Below the pieces are notes generated by a model. That model was not told where the DNA came from. It was given only the letters and a program-made list of their open reading frames with translations, and searched no databases. 64,000 nt of DNA. Origin: Setophaga petechia. Taxonomy: Eukaryota > Chordata > Aves > Passeriformes > Parulidae. Where the stretch lies: NCBI GenBank assembly GCA_024362935.1, contig JANCRA010000005.1:20906235-20970234 (forward strand). The letters are read 5' to 3'. Below are positions 27,967-39,850 of this stretch, one piece after another. Every line of letters begins with the position of its first letter. The first letter of the stretch is position 1. A program made the translations under genes and the position numbers.

Positions 27967-28209
27967 TGTTTGTGAAATGTATTCTGGTATACCTAATGTT
28001 AACTGCCCAACAAGAAATTCTAACACTGTTCAGAGATGATCTACATAATTCAAAATAGAATGTAATATGCTCCTCCTAAAAGAAGTTGTCAGTATCTGGC
28101 AGATTTTATTACAACTGCTCATGATACAACATGCTATTTAATTACTAGCATGAAAGTGATTCTAGCATAAGGGAAGAAGGTAAAATGAGACCTCTCTGCC
28201 TTTTCAACA

Positions 28210-28231
28210 GTTAATGCACTTGTGCATTAAC
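28210..28231. repeat. 22-bp palindrome with HNF1-like half sites
   Basis: The arm GTTAATGCAC is followed by TT and its exact reverse complement. Confidence 0.9.
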
Positions 28232-29101
28232 GTAAAAATACAGTGCTTTCTCATATGCATTTTTAATGATGCATTGCATTTTCTTAGATCTGTAGGACGT
28301 AATTTCTCTTTTGATGTCCTTGGGTATAATACCTAAAGCAATATATGACCACAACATATAATTTAAATAAATCTAGACTTCCTTAGATATTGGTCAAGAA
28401 GAGATTTGTGATTTTTGTGCCCAACTTGACAGTCTATAAAATGACACATGCCAAAGTGCTCAGCTTCTAAAATGTACTATCTTTCCTAAGACATTTCATG
28501 TTGAACTTCTAAGATAAGACAACTATTTCCAAAATGCTGAATTAACATTTCTACAATGCTGTGTGCAATCTGGGACTTTACATTTTTTAACCAGACAACC
28601 AAATTTGAAAACATTCGTACTTCAGGTACTGTAATAAAGGAAATGTCAAAATAAGCAAACTTACACAGAACATAAAGTCAGAAAACCAAATATTTTTAAC
28701 AGACAGTGTCAGGTTTTCAATAAAATACAGCACAAGTTAGAGTTCATGACAAACAGGTATTTTAGCATGCATCTCAGAATCCACAAACTGTGGAGTTTAT
28801 ATGTCCATTCAAAATTTATATGCAATATCAAAGAAGCAACTGAACAAAATGTGAATTTTCCTTACCCTGACTGAAAACTCTTGTACCAGGACAACCATGT
28901 CCACTGGGAAAGCAGCATTATTTGGAAAAAGGCCAGACCAGACAGATGGCAGAGAAAAGGGAATCAGTAAAATGTTCAGTGTTGAAAAGTTTCAGTAGCA
29001 ATGTAACACACTAAATGACAAAGAAACTGGTCACTCTCTTTATCTTCTGATATTACTAAAACCAAACAAAGGTATAGCATAAGCAAAATATTTTTGAAAT
29101 T

Positions 29102-29147
29102 AAATGAATATAAATTAGATATAAATGAATATAAATTATTATAAATG
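29102..29147. repeat. AT-rich imperfect tandem duplication
   Basis: ATGAATATAAATTA recurs about 20 bases apart within an AAT-rich stretch. Confidence 0.75.
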
Positions 29148-31977
29148 TAAATATACAAACTAATAAATACAATCATCTGTGCTTTTGAGAAGATTATCTG
29201 AAATATTCAGTGGAATAAGGTACCAAACCTTATTTTCTCTATACATGTAATCCAAATATATTCTTGTGTTTTCCTAATAGTATGCAGTGTATTAAAAAAC
29301 CCATGTCACTTAGCTACCTTAATTTTTAACATTAGTTTTTGGCAGTAGGGTAATTTGATTCTTATCATTTTTATGAACTGCATGACCACCAGTAAATTTC
29401 AAATTCATAACTTTGATTTTAAAATGACAGATTTAGTTCAGTCTGTTTAGTTTAATCAAGTTCAGGTGAACGATCAATAGGCTATGCCCTTCAAGTTACT
29501 GCTCTTTATTTGATGCAGTGCTGCTCACAAAAGCCCAAGACAGACATGATCTGCTTTCATGTTTCATGCACTGAGCTTCGGGATGCCCAGTGCAACCCCC
29601 AAAGTAAAGATTTAACCAGATCTAATTAAGCCATTAAACAAATATTCAAGCAAATCTGCTTCTGTTTCAAAGAGCACACAAAATGTTGATGTGGCACCAT
29701 CATTCAGCCACTTTTACTCCCCACTTGAATAACTCTGGAACATTGATAATTTGGGAACGAAGCTCTAACTACTACAACTGCATCCATAGTGGTCCTGGAG
29801 CTAGGTGGCAGTGAAGAATGCAACAAACACCCGCTGAGACACTGGGGGCAATTCTGATGAGCTACAGTGAAACCAGGTATCATTTGCAGACCCTCTGAGC
29901 AGTTCAAAGAAAATATTTTAGATAGCCACTCTATTAGGGGTCCTGCAAACATTTTTGTGTTTAACACACGTTATGTATCTGTACATACTCTCTGTATCTG
30001 CTCCTATCCAGCTCAAAGACGTGGACAATGTGGATCCCTCTGTGCCAGTCATCATGCTATACAACTATTTTAGTTTGTGCTGCCACAAATAAAGAATTAA
30101 ATATTAAAGTGGTACCTCTGGTATGAAATCTAGCTTTTGTTGTCAAGATTATTTCCTTGCCCAGTGACATGAAAGTGATCAGTATGCCATTATGTGGATA
30201 AAACAATTAAAAAGTTTCTCAGAACTAACTCTGTCATCTTGGACAGCAAAATTACTGCTGCAAGGAGCCACCAGCACATTTGTTTTCATTATAATCAAAT
30301 GCACCATCTTCATCAAAATGATAATTTGACAGGGATTTTTTTGTTCAACTCATGACAATTTATCCATGTCAGTATTTATTATCTTACTGTCACAAAAGCT
30401 CCTATGCAGACTGTGACTTCATTATACATACATGAGTTTAAGGCAGTAGTTTGCCTGATAAGAAGTGCCAAGGAGTTTATAATTTTGTATTTGCCAAAAT
30501 TATTTTGTAACAGGTCACTGGGTTTTTCTCTTAGAAAGCAATCTGTATTGAACATTTTCTTAAAATATTAGATAGCCAATGCCTCTACTGGATTAGTACA
30601 GTTCATTGGAGTACAGTGCTATTGTTTCAATTAAACACATCTTGGAATAAGAATTATGGCAAGCTGCAATGAAAACAACTATTAATTCTCAACCATATTT
30701 TCTATTCAACACCTCTGTAAATTCTCAGAAGCAATTGCTTTTGTCCACTTACAGGAATATAAGCTGGGAAAAAGTGGATTTATCATTAGCAAAACATCAA
30801 GATTAATAAGTGCCGAGTCTCAGTAAAAATCTGAACATTTTACATACTACCCTGAAAAAGTAACAAAGGCACAACAACATTTACCAACAAGGGTATAGCC
30901 ATGTAACAATATACAGAAGACCACTTTAGTGATGAGTATTTCATTTATGAGAGAATTGGATTTCTGGTTGCAGTTTGCCCCTTCACATGTTATGACAGCC
31001 TGTCTGTAAAAAGCCTTCTAATATTCTCTGAAGAACATTTTCCTAACCGCCACCAGCCCTCAATATGCTCACCTTTGTATGATGCTGGTATGTACTTCCT
31101 AAACTTGCTTCCATCTCTTCTGTCTGAATTTTTTCTGAGGTACACCATCTGAGTTGACCTTGAAAGTCAGCAACATTCTTCATGATGCACTGGTCTTTCT
31201 TGACTGGGATTTGACATTTTATTTTATTTCTAATATCTGCCTGCCTTTGCAGGGACTCTATGGTACATTCCTGTGATTATGCACTCCAGTTTCTAGATTT
31301 CTGTCAGGTGTTTTGTTTCTTGTGCTCCTCTGTCTGTATCTGAAGTCTCTAATCTTACACCTACACTGCAAATTCTTTGGGACTCTGTCATTGGTTAGTG
31401 TTTCCCTCAGCCCCAGATATTACCTCTTTTGACTTCAAAAATAAATCCATCTAATGTACACATGTCAACACAAAGTACTTCAGTCCCCTAACACCTGCAT
31501 CTTGCAGTACATACATTCTCATCCTTTCTCTGACAGCTGTCTCTAGATCACTAGCTGAATATCATTGTGGCTGAAACAGAGCTGTTACTATTCTCACCCT
31601 TCTCTCTCTCCAAGTTAACCTTGCACAAGGTCTCCTGTCATAATACGGCCATCCTGCTGATTCCTCAAACAAATAATTCATATATCTTCAACTCAGACTT
31701 CTCTATAGGTCCTCTAATAGCTATATACAATAATTACAGAGCCTTGATGCTTAGTGCACGAGGTAAAGATTTTCCCTACCATCCATATAGATAAAAGTCT
31801 TCTCCAAGCTCTTACCATCTTGGTTTCTTCTAATTTTGCCAAACGTCATCCTGTTGGATGGTCAAATAGTAACACATATATCTTAGCTACACTGCTCTTC
31901 ATGCTCAGGAGGAGATTTTCAGAAATAATTGTGCAGGATCGTGCTATCTTCAAATCCTTCCTTCAAACTTTCTTTGT

Positions 31978-32069
31978 AGGTTTGGGGTTTTTTGTTGGGT
32001 TTTTGTTTGTTTGGTTTTTTGTTTTGTTTTGTTTTTTTGTTTGGCTGGTTGGTTGGTTTGGCTTGGGTA
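31978..32069. repeat. T/G-rich strand-asymmetric tract
   Basis: Over about 90 bp the plus strand is almost only T and G, with TTTGTTTG, TTTTG and GGTT units (ends in GGTTGGTTGGTTTGG). Confidence 0.9.
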
Positions 32070-33162
32070 TTTTACCACTGTGCCAGTTAAATGCTGAGAA
32101 AATTGGTGTGCTATGCTCCCAGATCTGCACTTCCATCGGTTCTTCTGCTTCCTGGTTACACCTACACTGCAAGGTTTTTGGAGCAGGGCCAGCTTCTTGT
32201 GTTTGTACAGTGCCACCCACAGCAAAACATGATTAGGACTTCTGGAGGACACAGACCAGTCCTGCAAACCACAGCAAAGCATCACTGTGGTAAGAGCAGC
32301 TGTCTCTGTCAGCATAACTTTCCTTGATGCAAAAGAGAGAGAAACCCCAGCAGACCCTTCTTCCCACACGTGTCTGCTGCAGCTCCTCTTAACCAAACAG
32401 TGTCTACTTGACTTGGAGGCAGTTTCTCCAAGGGACACATGAAGCCTGTCTAGCAACCAACCAGCTCTTTCTTCCTCACCTGAGAAAGAACAAGGTAAAG
32501 CTTTAAGAGGCAGGGCAAACAAAAACTGTCAAAACGAGCAGGGTTAGATCCAGAACCTGTTATATTTAAAGGAAATACTAAATTTACTGTAATGGGCTTT
32601 GACAAAAGTCCCCTGTTACAAAGAAAAACAGGCTGAAATTGGCTGAATCATCTCAGTAAGAGGCAAAGCTCTCTTCCAGGCCCACCACTTCCTTATCCAG
32701 CCATTCCCAACCACCTGCTGGCAGTTCACACTCCCTCTCCAGGCTGACTTCCTGTAAAACTAACATATTCCAGCTGTTCTGCAGTTCCAGGCCTTAACCC
32801 TTGCTTCCCTTTACTAAATTCTCACTGTCTTCCTCTGCATCTTTGCTTTTCCAAAGGAATTTTGTGTCATGGTCTTCATGTAACTCTGTGATGAGGCCTA
32901 AGAGAAAAGGTGAACCATTTAGATTGCAGAGTAAAAAAATTTTAGAAGCCCCAAATTGGGATCTTCTTCCTTTGAATTCAAGCATGGGAATTCTGGAGGG
33001 GTGAATAAGATAAAAATAACAATCTCTTCTGGATCTGAATATTTTGCAATCACTTGGTATTTTAATTCTAATGAGAATATAAAAATAAATGATAAACAGG
33101 CCTTAAGAATTTCCCTTTCAAATTTATATCTCAGGAACAAAATTATTCCTTGCCACCCAAGT

Positions 33163-33208
33163 TTTATATATATACTTTTTCCATACTTTTCATATATATA
33201 TGGATATA
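33163..33208. repeat. Interrupted (TA)n runs
   Basis: Two short TATATATA stretches flank a T-rich spacer. Confidence 0.8.
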
Positions 33209-33787
33209 AACGCCCTTATTCTAGTTCTGTAGGAAAACTGCTGCTTTGGTAAATGTACAAAAAGCAGATACAGCCTTAGTACTGTTGCCATGTGTTACTG
33301 GCCATCATGAGAACAAAGTCATGGAAAAAACCCTACAGTTTATTTCTAAAAACAAAGGAAAGCCTTATTTTGTTTTCACTAAACTAAACAAAACAATATT
33401 ATGAGGATTTCATATGTGTCTTCTTGTCATACTCATAACCAGACACAGTATCAAGCACAGTATCTCCCTCCTATTAGGGGAAGAGTAAATAAGTTCTTGC
33501 TGTCATTAATTCTTCAAGAAGGTTGCTTTACTCTGTGGCTTTTCAAGTTGTATTTTCACATCCTCAGGTACTGCGTGTGGCCAGCCATTGTAACTGTTTC
33601 AGTTCAAGTGGAATCTGTCAGTAAGTCAAATGCAAGGCCATAATTTAGGGAGATTATGGGGGTAAAATACATTTCTGAAAGAAACCTCTCAGCAGCAGGA
33701 GGTCTACAATGACTGCACAGATATGAGGATAACATGGTAGCATGCATTTAAACCCATCTTGCACTCCAGCTGTTCACATATGAAGAG

Positions 33788-33822
33788 TCAATTCATAGTC
33801 TGCATGCTCAATTCATAGTCTG
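33788..33822. repeat. Direct repeat TCAATTCATAGTCTG
   Basis: Two exact 15-base copies start at 33788 and 33808. Confidence 0.9.
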
Positions 33823-36800
33823 TTTTGTGACAGGACACATTACAAAGTCATTAGCTGATATACCTCATTGCAGGACCAAGGTACTCTCAAATGCTTACAC
33901 ATGGAAAGAAGCACTTGGGGCTGCAGTGAACATATCCAGGAGGGATTGCATTGATGGGCACCTTCCCGGAGGTATTTACACAAGGCAAGCCAGCTGTCAA
34001 AAGGAGAAAGCTGATTCAGTGCTCTCTATAAGGACTTAAGACATTTTGAGAAACAGCCTCATTTACAAGGAACAACAAGGTTTTGGTGATCAGCAGACAT
34101 CCCAACAGGAGGCTAAAGTGCACTTTGGCCTACATCTGAACTTTCATGTAGTTAAATCCTTATCAATCAATAAGTAAAAATTATTGGAATAGTGGTTTTT
34201 ACTACAGAGAAATAAAGCAGCAAATTTCATTCAAATGCTGACTTTTTAAAATTGTATACAGTGGTAGATATCTACATTCTCAATCTTTAAAAATATTTTT
34301 TAATTATATATTCCTTGTAAGGGAATCAGAAACTGTAGAGCATGAAAAGCAATTACAACATTGTATATCCACAGGAAGTACTTCAACAGCTAGACATAGA
34401 GAAAGAAGAATAAAATGGATTACCCTAAAACATGCAGAAATTGGTCCAGAAATGTTTTAAAATTTTGCAATTGAATTTTGAAGGCACATATGGGAAATCC
34501 TCTGCAAACAACAAAAAAATCTTGGGGATGAGGACCAATCTTCTCTATTGAGCCTATACCCAGTGGTTTTTCTCTGCCCTTAAGAAAACTAAATTATGAG
34601 ATATGGAACATAATTTGGATGTTCATTTCTAGATCAAATATAAATTACTCTTTTGTTCCCTTTGCCTTTTGTAATTTGGGGGGTTTAGATCTTGCCTCTT
34701 AAATTTTCTAAATTCAGGGTCCATCCGAAACTTTTCACTACAATCAAAGCACCCCGTGAAAGAAGAAAGGCAGTGGTGTCTATCAACCCAGAACACAAGT
34801 GACTTTCAAGACAGCTAAGATGGCAGTCACAAGAGGTTTGGTATACGCTTCATTTGAAGATGCTAAAATTATATGTCTGAAGAGTGGAAATTTGAGAAGT
34901 ATTGATTTTAACTCTGAGTTACAAATCTCTCCAATTTATTTTTTCATTTGATGCTTTAGGGAGACTTATAGGGAAAATGAAAACACAAGTTTCCTACTTA
35001 AGCTTCTTTTTATATAAAGTGGTATGCCAGTAAAATAGCCTTCAATTGCCACACCTCTAAATGACTGTCAGAGATCCAAGGCATGGGGACACAGGGCAAG
35101 AGACATAACTTTATCTATTTTTTTGAGTAACTGGTGACCTTACTCTAACCTGTGTCTTTGTCAGTGATTATATCCTTCTACTATAATGTACAACAATGAT
35201 ATTTAACAGATTTGCCTCAGCCAGCACTTGCTAAGCAATGCATCAACTACCAAAAGCAAAAGCCAATCAGTCTTTACAAGTTGCTAAGAAAAGAGTTTAG
35301 AAGTATTTAAGAGACACAATCTCTAGGCTGGCTAGCAATTTTCTGAAGATATTTTCTTTCTTACTCAGATATTGTCAAATGGTGATTTGGGCAGCTGGAA
35401 CCTGGGGGCATATTTGCTTCATTACATAAAATATTTTGTCAGCTGGAGCTGATTTTTTGTTAGCATACAGATGGACACATAAAACCTTCAAAGACCTTAC
35501 AAATATATTTTGTTTTAAATGTAAATACCACTCTGGTATCATTAATAGCCAAGCCAGCTTGTTTCTCTTAGCATTCTACACCTTATATGACAATAATCTC
35601 AGGGCTTTATTTTGCCTGATATAAATTTTCATTAAGCTTGCAGTGGGCTCTTTCTGTCTTTCCTGACTGATTCAGATTTAATTGGCCTCTAAGGATAGTA
35701 AGCTGTTTGAGGACTCTTTCAGAATCTGTGTTCCTCTGCTTCTTTGCCAAATATTTTTTATTTAATCTAGCAATTTGTTTCTATCAGCTTCTTTTCTCCA
35801 TTTTTGCTGCCAAAGCTGCCCCATTTTTTCTCTTGTAATGTAAGCATTCCCCTCCATCAGTGGTTTTGGAAGAAACACCATTTTTTAGGAAGCTCCACCT
35901 TTTATTTCAAAGTCCATTACGTTATGTCCCAAAAAAGTTTAGTCAGAAGATTTTTTTCTATTTGCCTCTACTCCAGTCTAAGTGAATCTCTGTAATAGAT
36001 GTGTGGGCTGACCATGCCATTTAACTTTTTTCTAGCAAGGCCAAATTGAGTATGAGGAAGTTGAAACATAATTGAATCTAAGAGATAAGATTAAAAAAAT
36101 AGAAAACCAAAAAACCTATTATATAAGAAATTCAAAATGATAGACAAAATTACTTTATTTTTCTTTCTAAATAACCACATAACATTCTTTTGAAAAGGAA
36201 ACATTTTTCCTTCTTCCTATCAGGGAAGCCCAGGATTCTTGTACAATTTCCGTCAAACTGAACTAAGAGCTTTGGTATCCTTCTGTATTTTCCTGATTTT
36301 TTATTCTCTCCTGTGCAGATATAAAAGCCTCCATTTCAGCAATATTTTATTTCCGTAAAGAGTACTGAGGCTATTATTTGCTTGCTGTACCTTTAATTGT
36401 GCTTTTATAGTTTCAGAAACAGTCCCATTCTGCAACAGTAATTAGCAGATCTCTAAGCTGGTAGCTCACAGTTTTTGGGCTGCCTTTGTAGCCAGTACTC
36501 CTCTGCTCCTCAATGCACCTTTATTTATTTAACAGATTTCAAGCCATAATGTTTGTAGCAGTCAAAGCCATCTCTTTTTTCATAGGTGGGCACAACTTTC
36601 AAATTAATGGCCATTTTACGCAGCTGAATACTTAAAGAGCCAAGCTTGGCCTGAGATGGATTCTGATTTTTCAGAATGACACTTGGTTTTTCAGTAGAGC
36701 AAACCCCAAATTCTGAACCATGATATTGTCAAATATGGTCACATGTTCGTGTCTCATTCTGATGTTCAAAAGTCTTTTAAAATGGAAGGTCAATTCCTCC

Positions 36801-39209
36801 ACAATTTGGAGTTCTGGATGGTAACAGCAGAAATTTTACCAAAAGGAATCTAGCAAAAGTCAATAATGCACTGTACAAAGTTTTTGATGTGTAAGAACTA
36901 AAAATTGCTCAGAAAGGCTAAAACAATATCCTCTTTATACTTTCTATAACAGGGAGAGACAACAGACAAAAGAGAGATAAAAGTTAGGGAAAATAAATAA
37001 TAGGGAAGAGATAGAGAAATAAAATATTAAGACAGAGAGATGACTGTCAGAAACAGTGTGCTTCTGACCCAAATGTGGCAGATGTTTCCATTAAAGCAGC
37101 TGCCTCAAATTAATAAACACCTTGAATGAAATTCTGCATCCTCTAAACATCCAGGGGGATAGAATTCCACCACAATCCTGAGATTAAATGAAGTAACTGT
37201 ATAGATGTTTAAGACTGCCATTAGCATGCCTTCTGTAGTCCTTCTTGAAATGAAAAGAATGAGAGAGAGTAGAATTAAAAAATTTAACAGTTTCATGCAA
37301 GAATTTATGCTTACCTGGCTGAAGAGAATCAGGAAAGTTTGTACTCCTAGCTCAGGTTTGTAGCTTATCTTGGACCATTCCATTTTTCTTCCTTAGCACA
37401 TACAAAACTTCCATGCTTCAATAAATAGGGATCTAAGTTAACAAGCAATGATAAACGAGAAAAGCCTCACATTGCCTCACTATCCTCAAATACATTTTGA
37501 AGTCTTGGGATTGTAAATTCATATTTTATTTGCCTGCTATACACAAGTAATCTACACACACTACATGGACATATCAAAAAGTGTGCTGTCAAACAGAAAC
37601 TAAATGAGAAAAGAATAGAAAACTTTTGGCCTCTGTGCCATTTTCCAGTCATGCTACTTCAAGTGTTCCGCAGATTAAGCACAGGTTAAAACATACTCAA
37701 AGAGAAATGTCAGTTTAAATTGCAGGGATCACTAATACATACTGAACACTGCACTTGAAAAACAAATCACATTTTGCATGCACACACCAGTCTTTAAACA
37801 TTCAGATTGCAAACTGTTTATATTTGACATGCCAAGTCGGGGGGAGGGTTGGTGGTAATTTTTTAATAACTTACATAACTATTAATTTTTTAAAAATGGT
37901 TGTAATCCTTCACAACTGCTTACATGCTCTGGTTCTGAAATCTACTATCTTCTTACAATGTTTGGTGCTCAATTTCAAAACTAGTCAGTTTCTAAAGTAT
38001 GAGAAAAGTCATGAACATTGAGCAAAAATTTAGAGTCCTCACTCAAAATAATAAGACTGTTTCACCTGACTTACTTTTTGCGGTGTAACGCTGAACCGAG
38101 CTTTAATGTGGCAAACCCTTTATGACTTTTGTAATAAAACATTCCAAAACAAAAAGATATAAACTTGTGTTTGAGCAATAAATTATTTACAAATTTCTAA
38201 ACTTAATTAGATATTTTCATAGAAGTGAGACTTTACTTGTATAGGCTTTACTGCAGGAAATTATACAGATGGGATAATGCAATCTTGAATAAATTTTGAA
38301 ACCTATGCAATGACTGGACAAGAGAAATTAACAAATAGCTTTTTTTAGCTTAACATTCCCAGATGTAAAGAACCCTTGAAGTAGCATCAGGCCAGTTAAT
38401 TCTGCCTCCTTCTTACACATTCAGCATTCAAGAACAGGGTGCTCAGTTTGTTTTTTCACCCACAGTCTCACTCATAAGCAGGACAGAACAAAGTTTTGAC
38501 CATTTCTACCGCAAAGCTCTCTGCCTTCCAGAAACAGACAGGAAACATCTGTTGCTCTTGCTTGAGGAGGCAAGAGGAACAAAGAGGCCTCTAAGAAATT
38601 TGTTGAGCTGCAGAAGAGACAAGCATTAAAGGAGGCTGAAAACGAAGGCAGGGAAGGGATTAACACTGGAAGGTGACAGCTCACCTCCTTTACTCTGCTC
38701 CTGAAGGTTGAGCTGACCATGATTATTCCCACTCACTAGTGTTCAGTATTGTACATGTTCTGAACAGGAAAACTGTAAAATTTGCAACATCCTTCAATCC
38801 TCCTGCATTTGAAATATTTTTTATACCTACTTCTACCTCTGAAGATTGTTAAGACTTTCAGGGAAGCTGGAAAACACCCCTCACTTCAAATTTCTGACGA
38901 GTAAATACAAAATTGTCACATAAAAAGCTAATAAGTGCAACTGAAAATGTAACTATTCTAATTCTTCAGGTAAATACTGACTGGGGAGGTAATTTTTTTT
39001 AAAGAAATGTATGGAAAGACCCAAAATTACATTAAGAATGCATATCGTTTTAAAAGGTGTGTTTTTTACAGATAAAAAGAAAAAAACTTGAATAGCTCCT
39101 TTGGAAGCTATTAAATAATTATGTGTTTAGGATACATTACATGTAGTAAAAACAGCAGTAAAAACAGTAAAACTGTACACAGAAAAATTATTAGATCCCA
39201 TTACCTCAG

Positions 39210-39850
39210 ATGGCAGAATTGGCACAAATATCCCCACACAGAGCTCTGGATGTACATCAGGAACACGAGGCTGTGACACCTATGGCTGCCTATGGCACTG
39301 CCTCACGTCTCACTGGCATGGCAGCACGCTGGCCAAGCACCACTAAAAACCAAGGCCACCAATGCCACATGGTTACACCCCTGCCCGTGCCTGCTCCTGT
39401 TTGCCTCTTTCCTTCTCAGCAGAACCTGGGCAGCCCTTGGGATGCTCCCCAAAAGCCATAATGTTACTCAAGCGGTGCTCCATGTGCTGTTTGTGTGCAC
39501 AGGCCTGAGGCAACTGCAGAGCTCTGGGGCTGAGGGGTCTGAGGGGCCTTGGGGCCGAGGGGTCTGAGGGGCCGTGGGGTCTGAGGGGCTGTGGTGCCAT
39601 GGGGTCTGAGGGGCCGTGGTGCCATGGGGTCTGTGGGGCCATGGCGTCTGAGGGGCTGTGGGGCCATGGCATCTGAGGGACCATGGCGTCTGAGGGGCCA
39701 TGGCGTCTGAGGGGCTGTGGTGCCATGGCGTCTGAGGGGCCTGTTGGCCCTGCGCCCAACACCAGCGTCCTGTGGGGCTTGGAGTGTGCCAGGGCAGCTG
39801 CCAGGGCCCTCACCACAGCAGGGAAATGAGGCCTATGGGGCTGGGTAACC
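39210..39850. other. GC-rich island containing a minisatellite
   Basis: About 640 bp are much richer in G and C than anything else in the window. The core is the minisatellite at 39527-39745. The flanks carry CACTGCCTCACGTCTCACTG-like text and no recognisable exon. It is not near any gene start I can see. Confidence 0.6.
39527..39745. repeat. GC-rich minisatellite, 17- and 25-bp units
   Basis: The motif GTCTGAGGGGC recurs about ten times, followed by CGTGG, TGTGG or CATGG. Basic units are 17 bp; longer 25-bp units carry an extra TGCCATGG-type segment. Copies differ by a few bases. The array has strong G/C strand bias (G on plus). Confidence 0.92.

Larger units (their letters stand above)
24566..31977. 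other. Intergenic DNA, no gene seen
   Basis: Mainly AT-rich. GC-richer patches at about 25830-26110 and 27570-27870 contain short open frames without recognisable similarity. A 22-bp palindrome lies at 28210-28231 and an AT-rich imperfect duplication at 29102-29147. Confidence 0.65.
32070..39209. other. Intergenic DNA, no gene seen
   Basis: A GC-richer segment at about 32100-32480 is followed by AT-rich DNA. It contains AT-rich runs at 33163-33208 and a 20-bp-spaced direct repeat at 33788-33822. No plausible coding frame is seen. Confidence 0.65.

Noticed and set aside
30990..31620. T/C-rich text faintly like the 3' region of an L2-type LINE
   Set aside because: Only short phrases resemble such elements and no ordered match could be traced; it cannot be supported without a repeat search.
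31950..32522. 190-codon minus-strand open frame
   Set aside because: Its C-terminal third is the translated T/G tract (Lys/Gln/Thr/Asn low complexity), and the rest resembles no protein.
39373..39816. 147-codon Pro-rich minus-strand open frame
   Set aside because: It is a by-product of a stop-free minisatellite; the same repeat is open in other frames, and flanking codons look non-coding.
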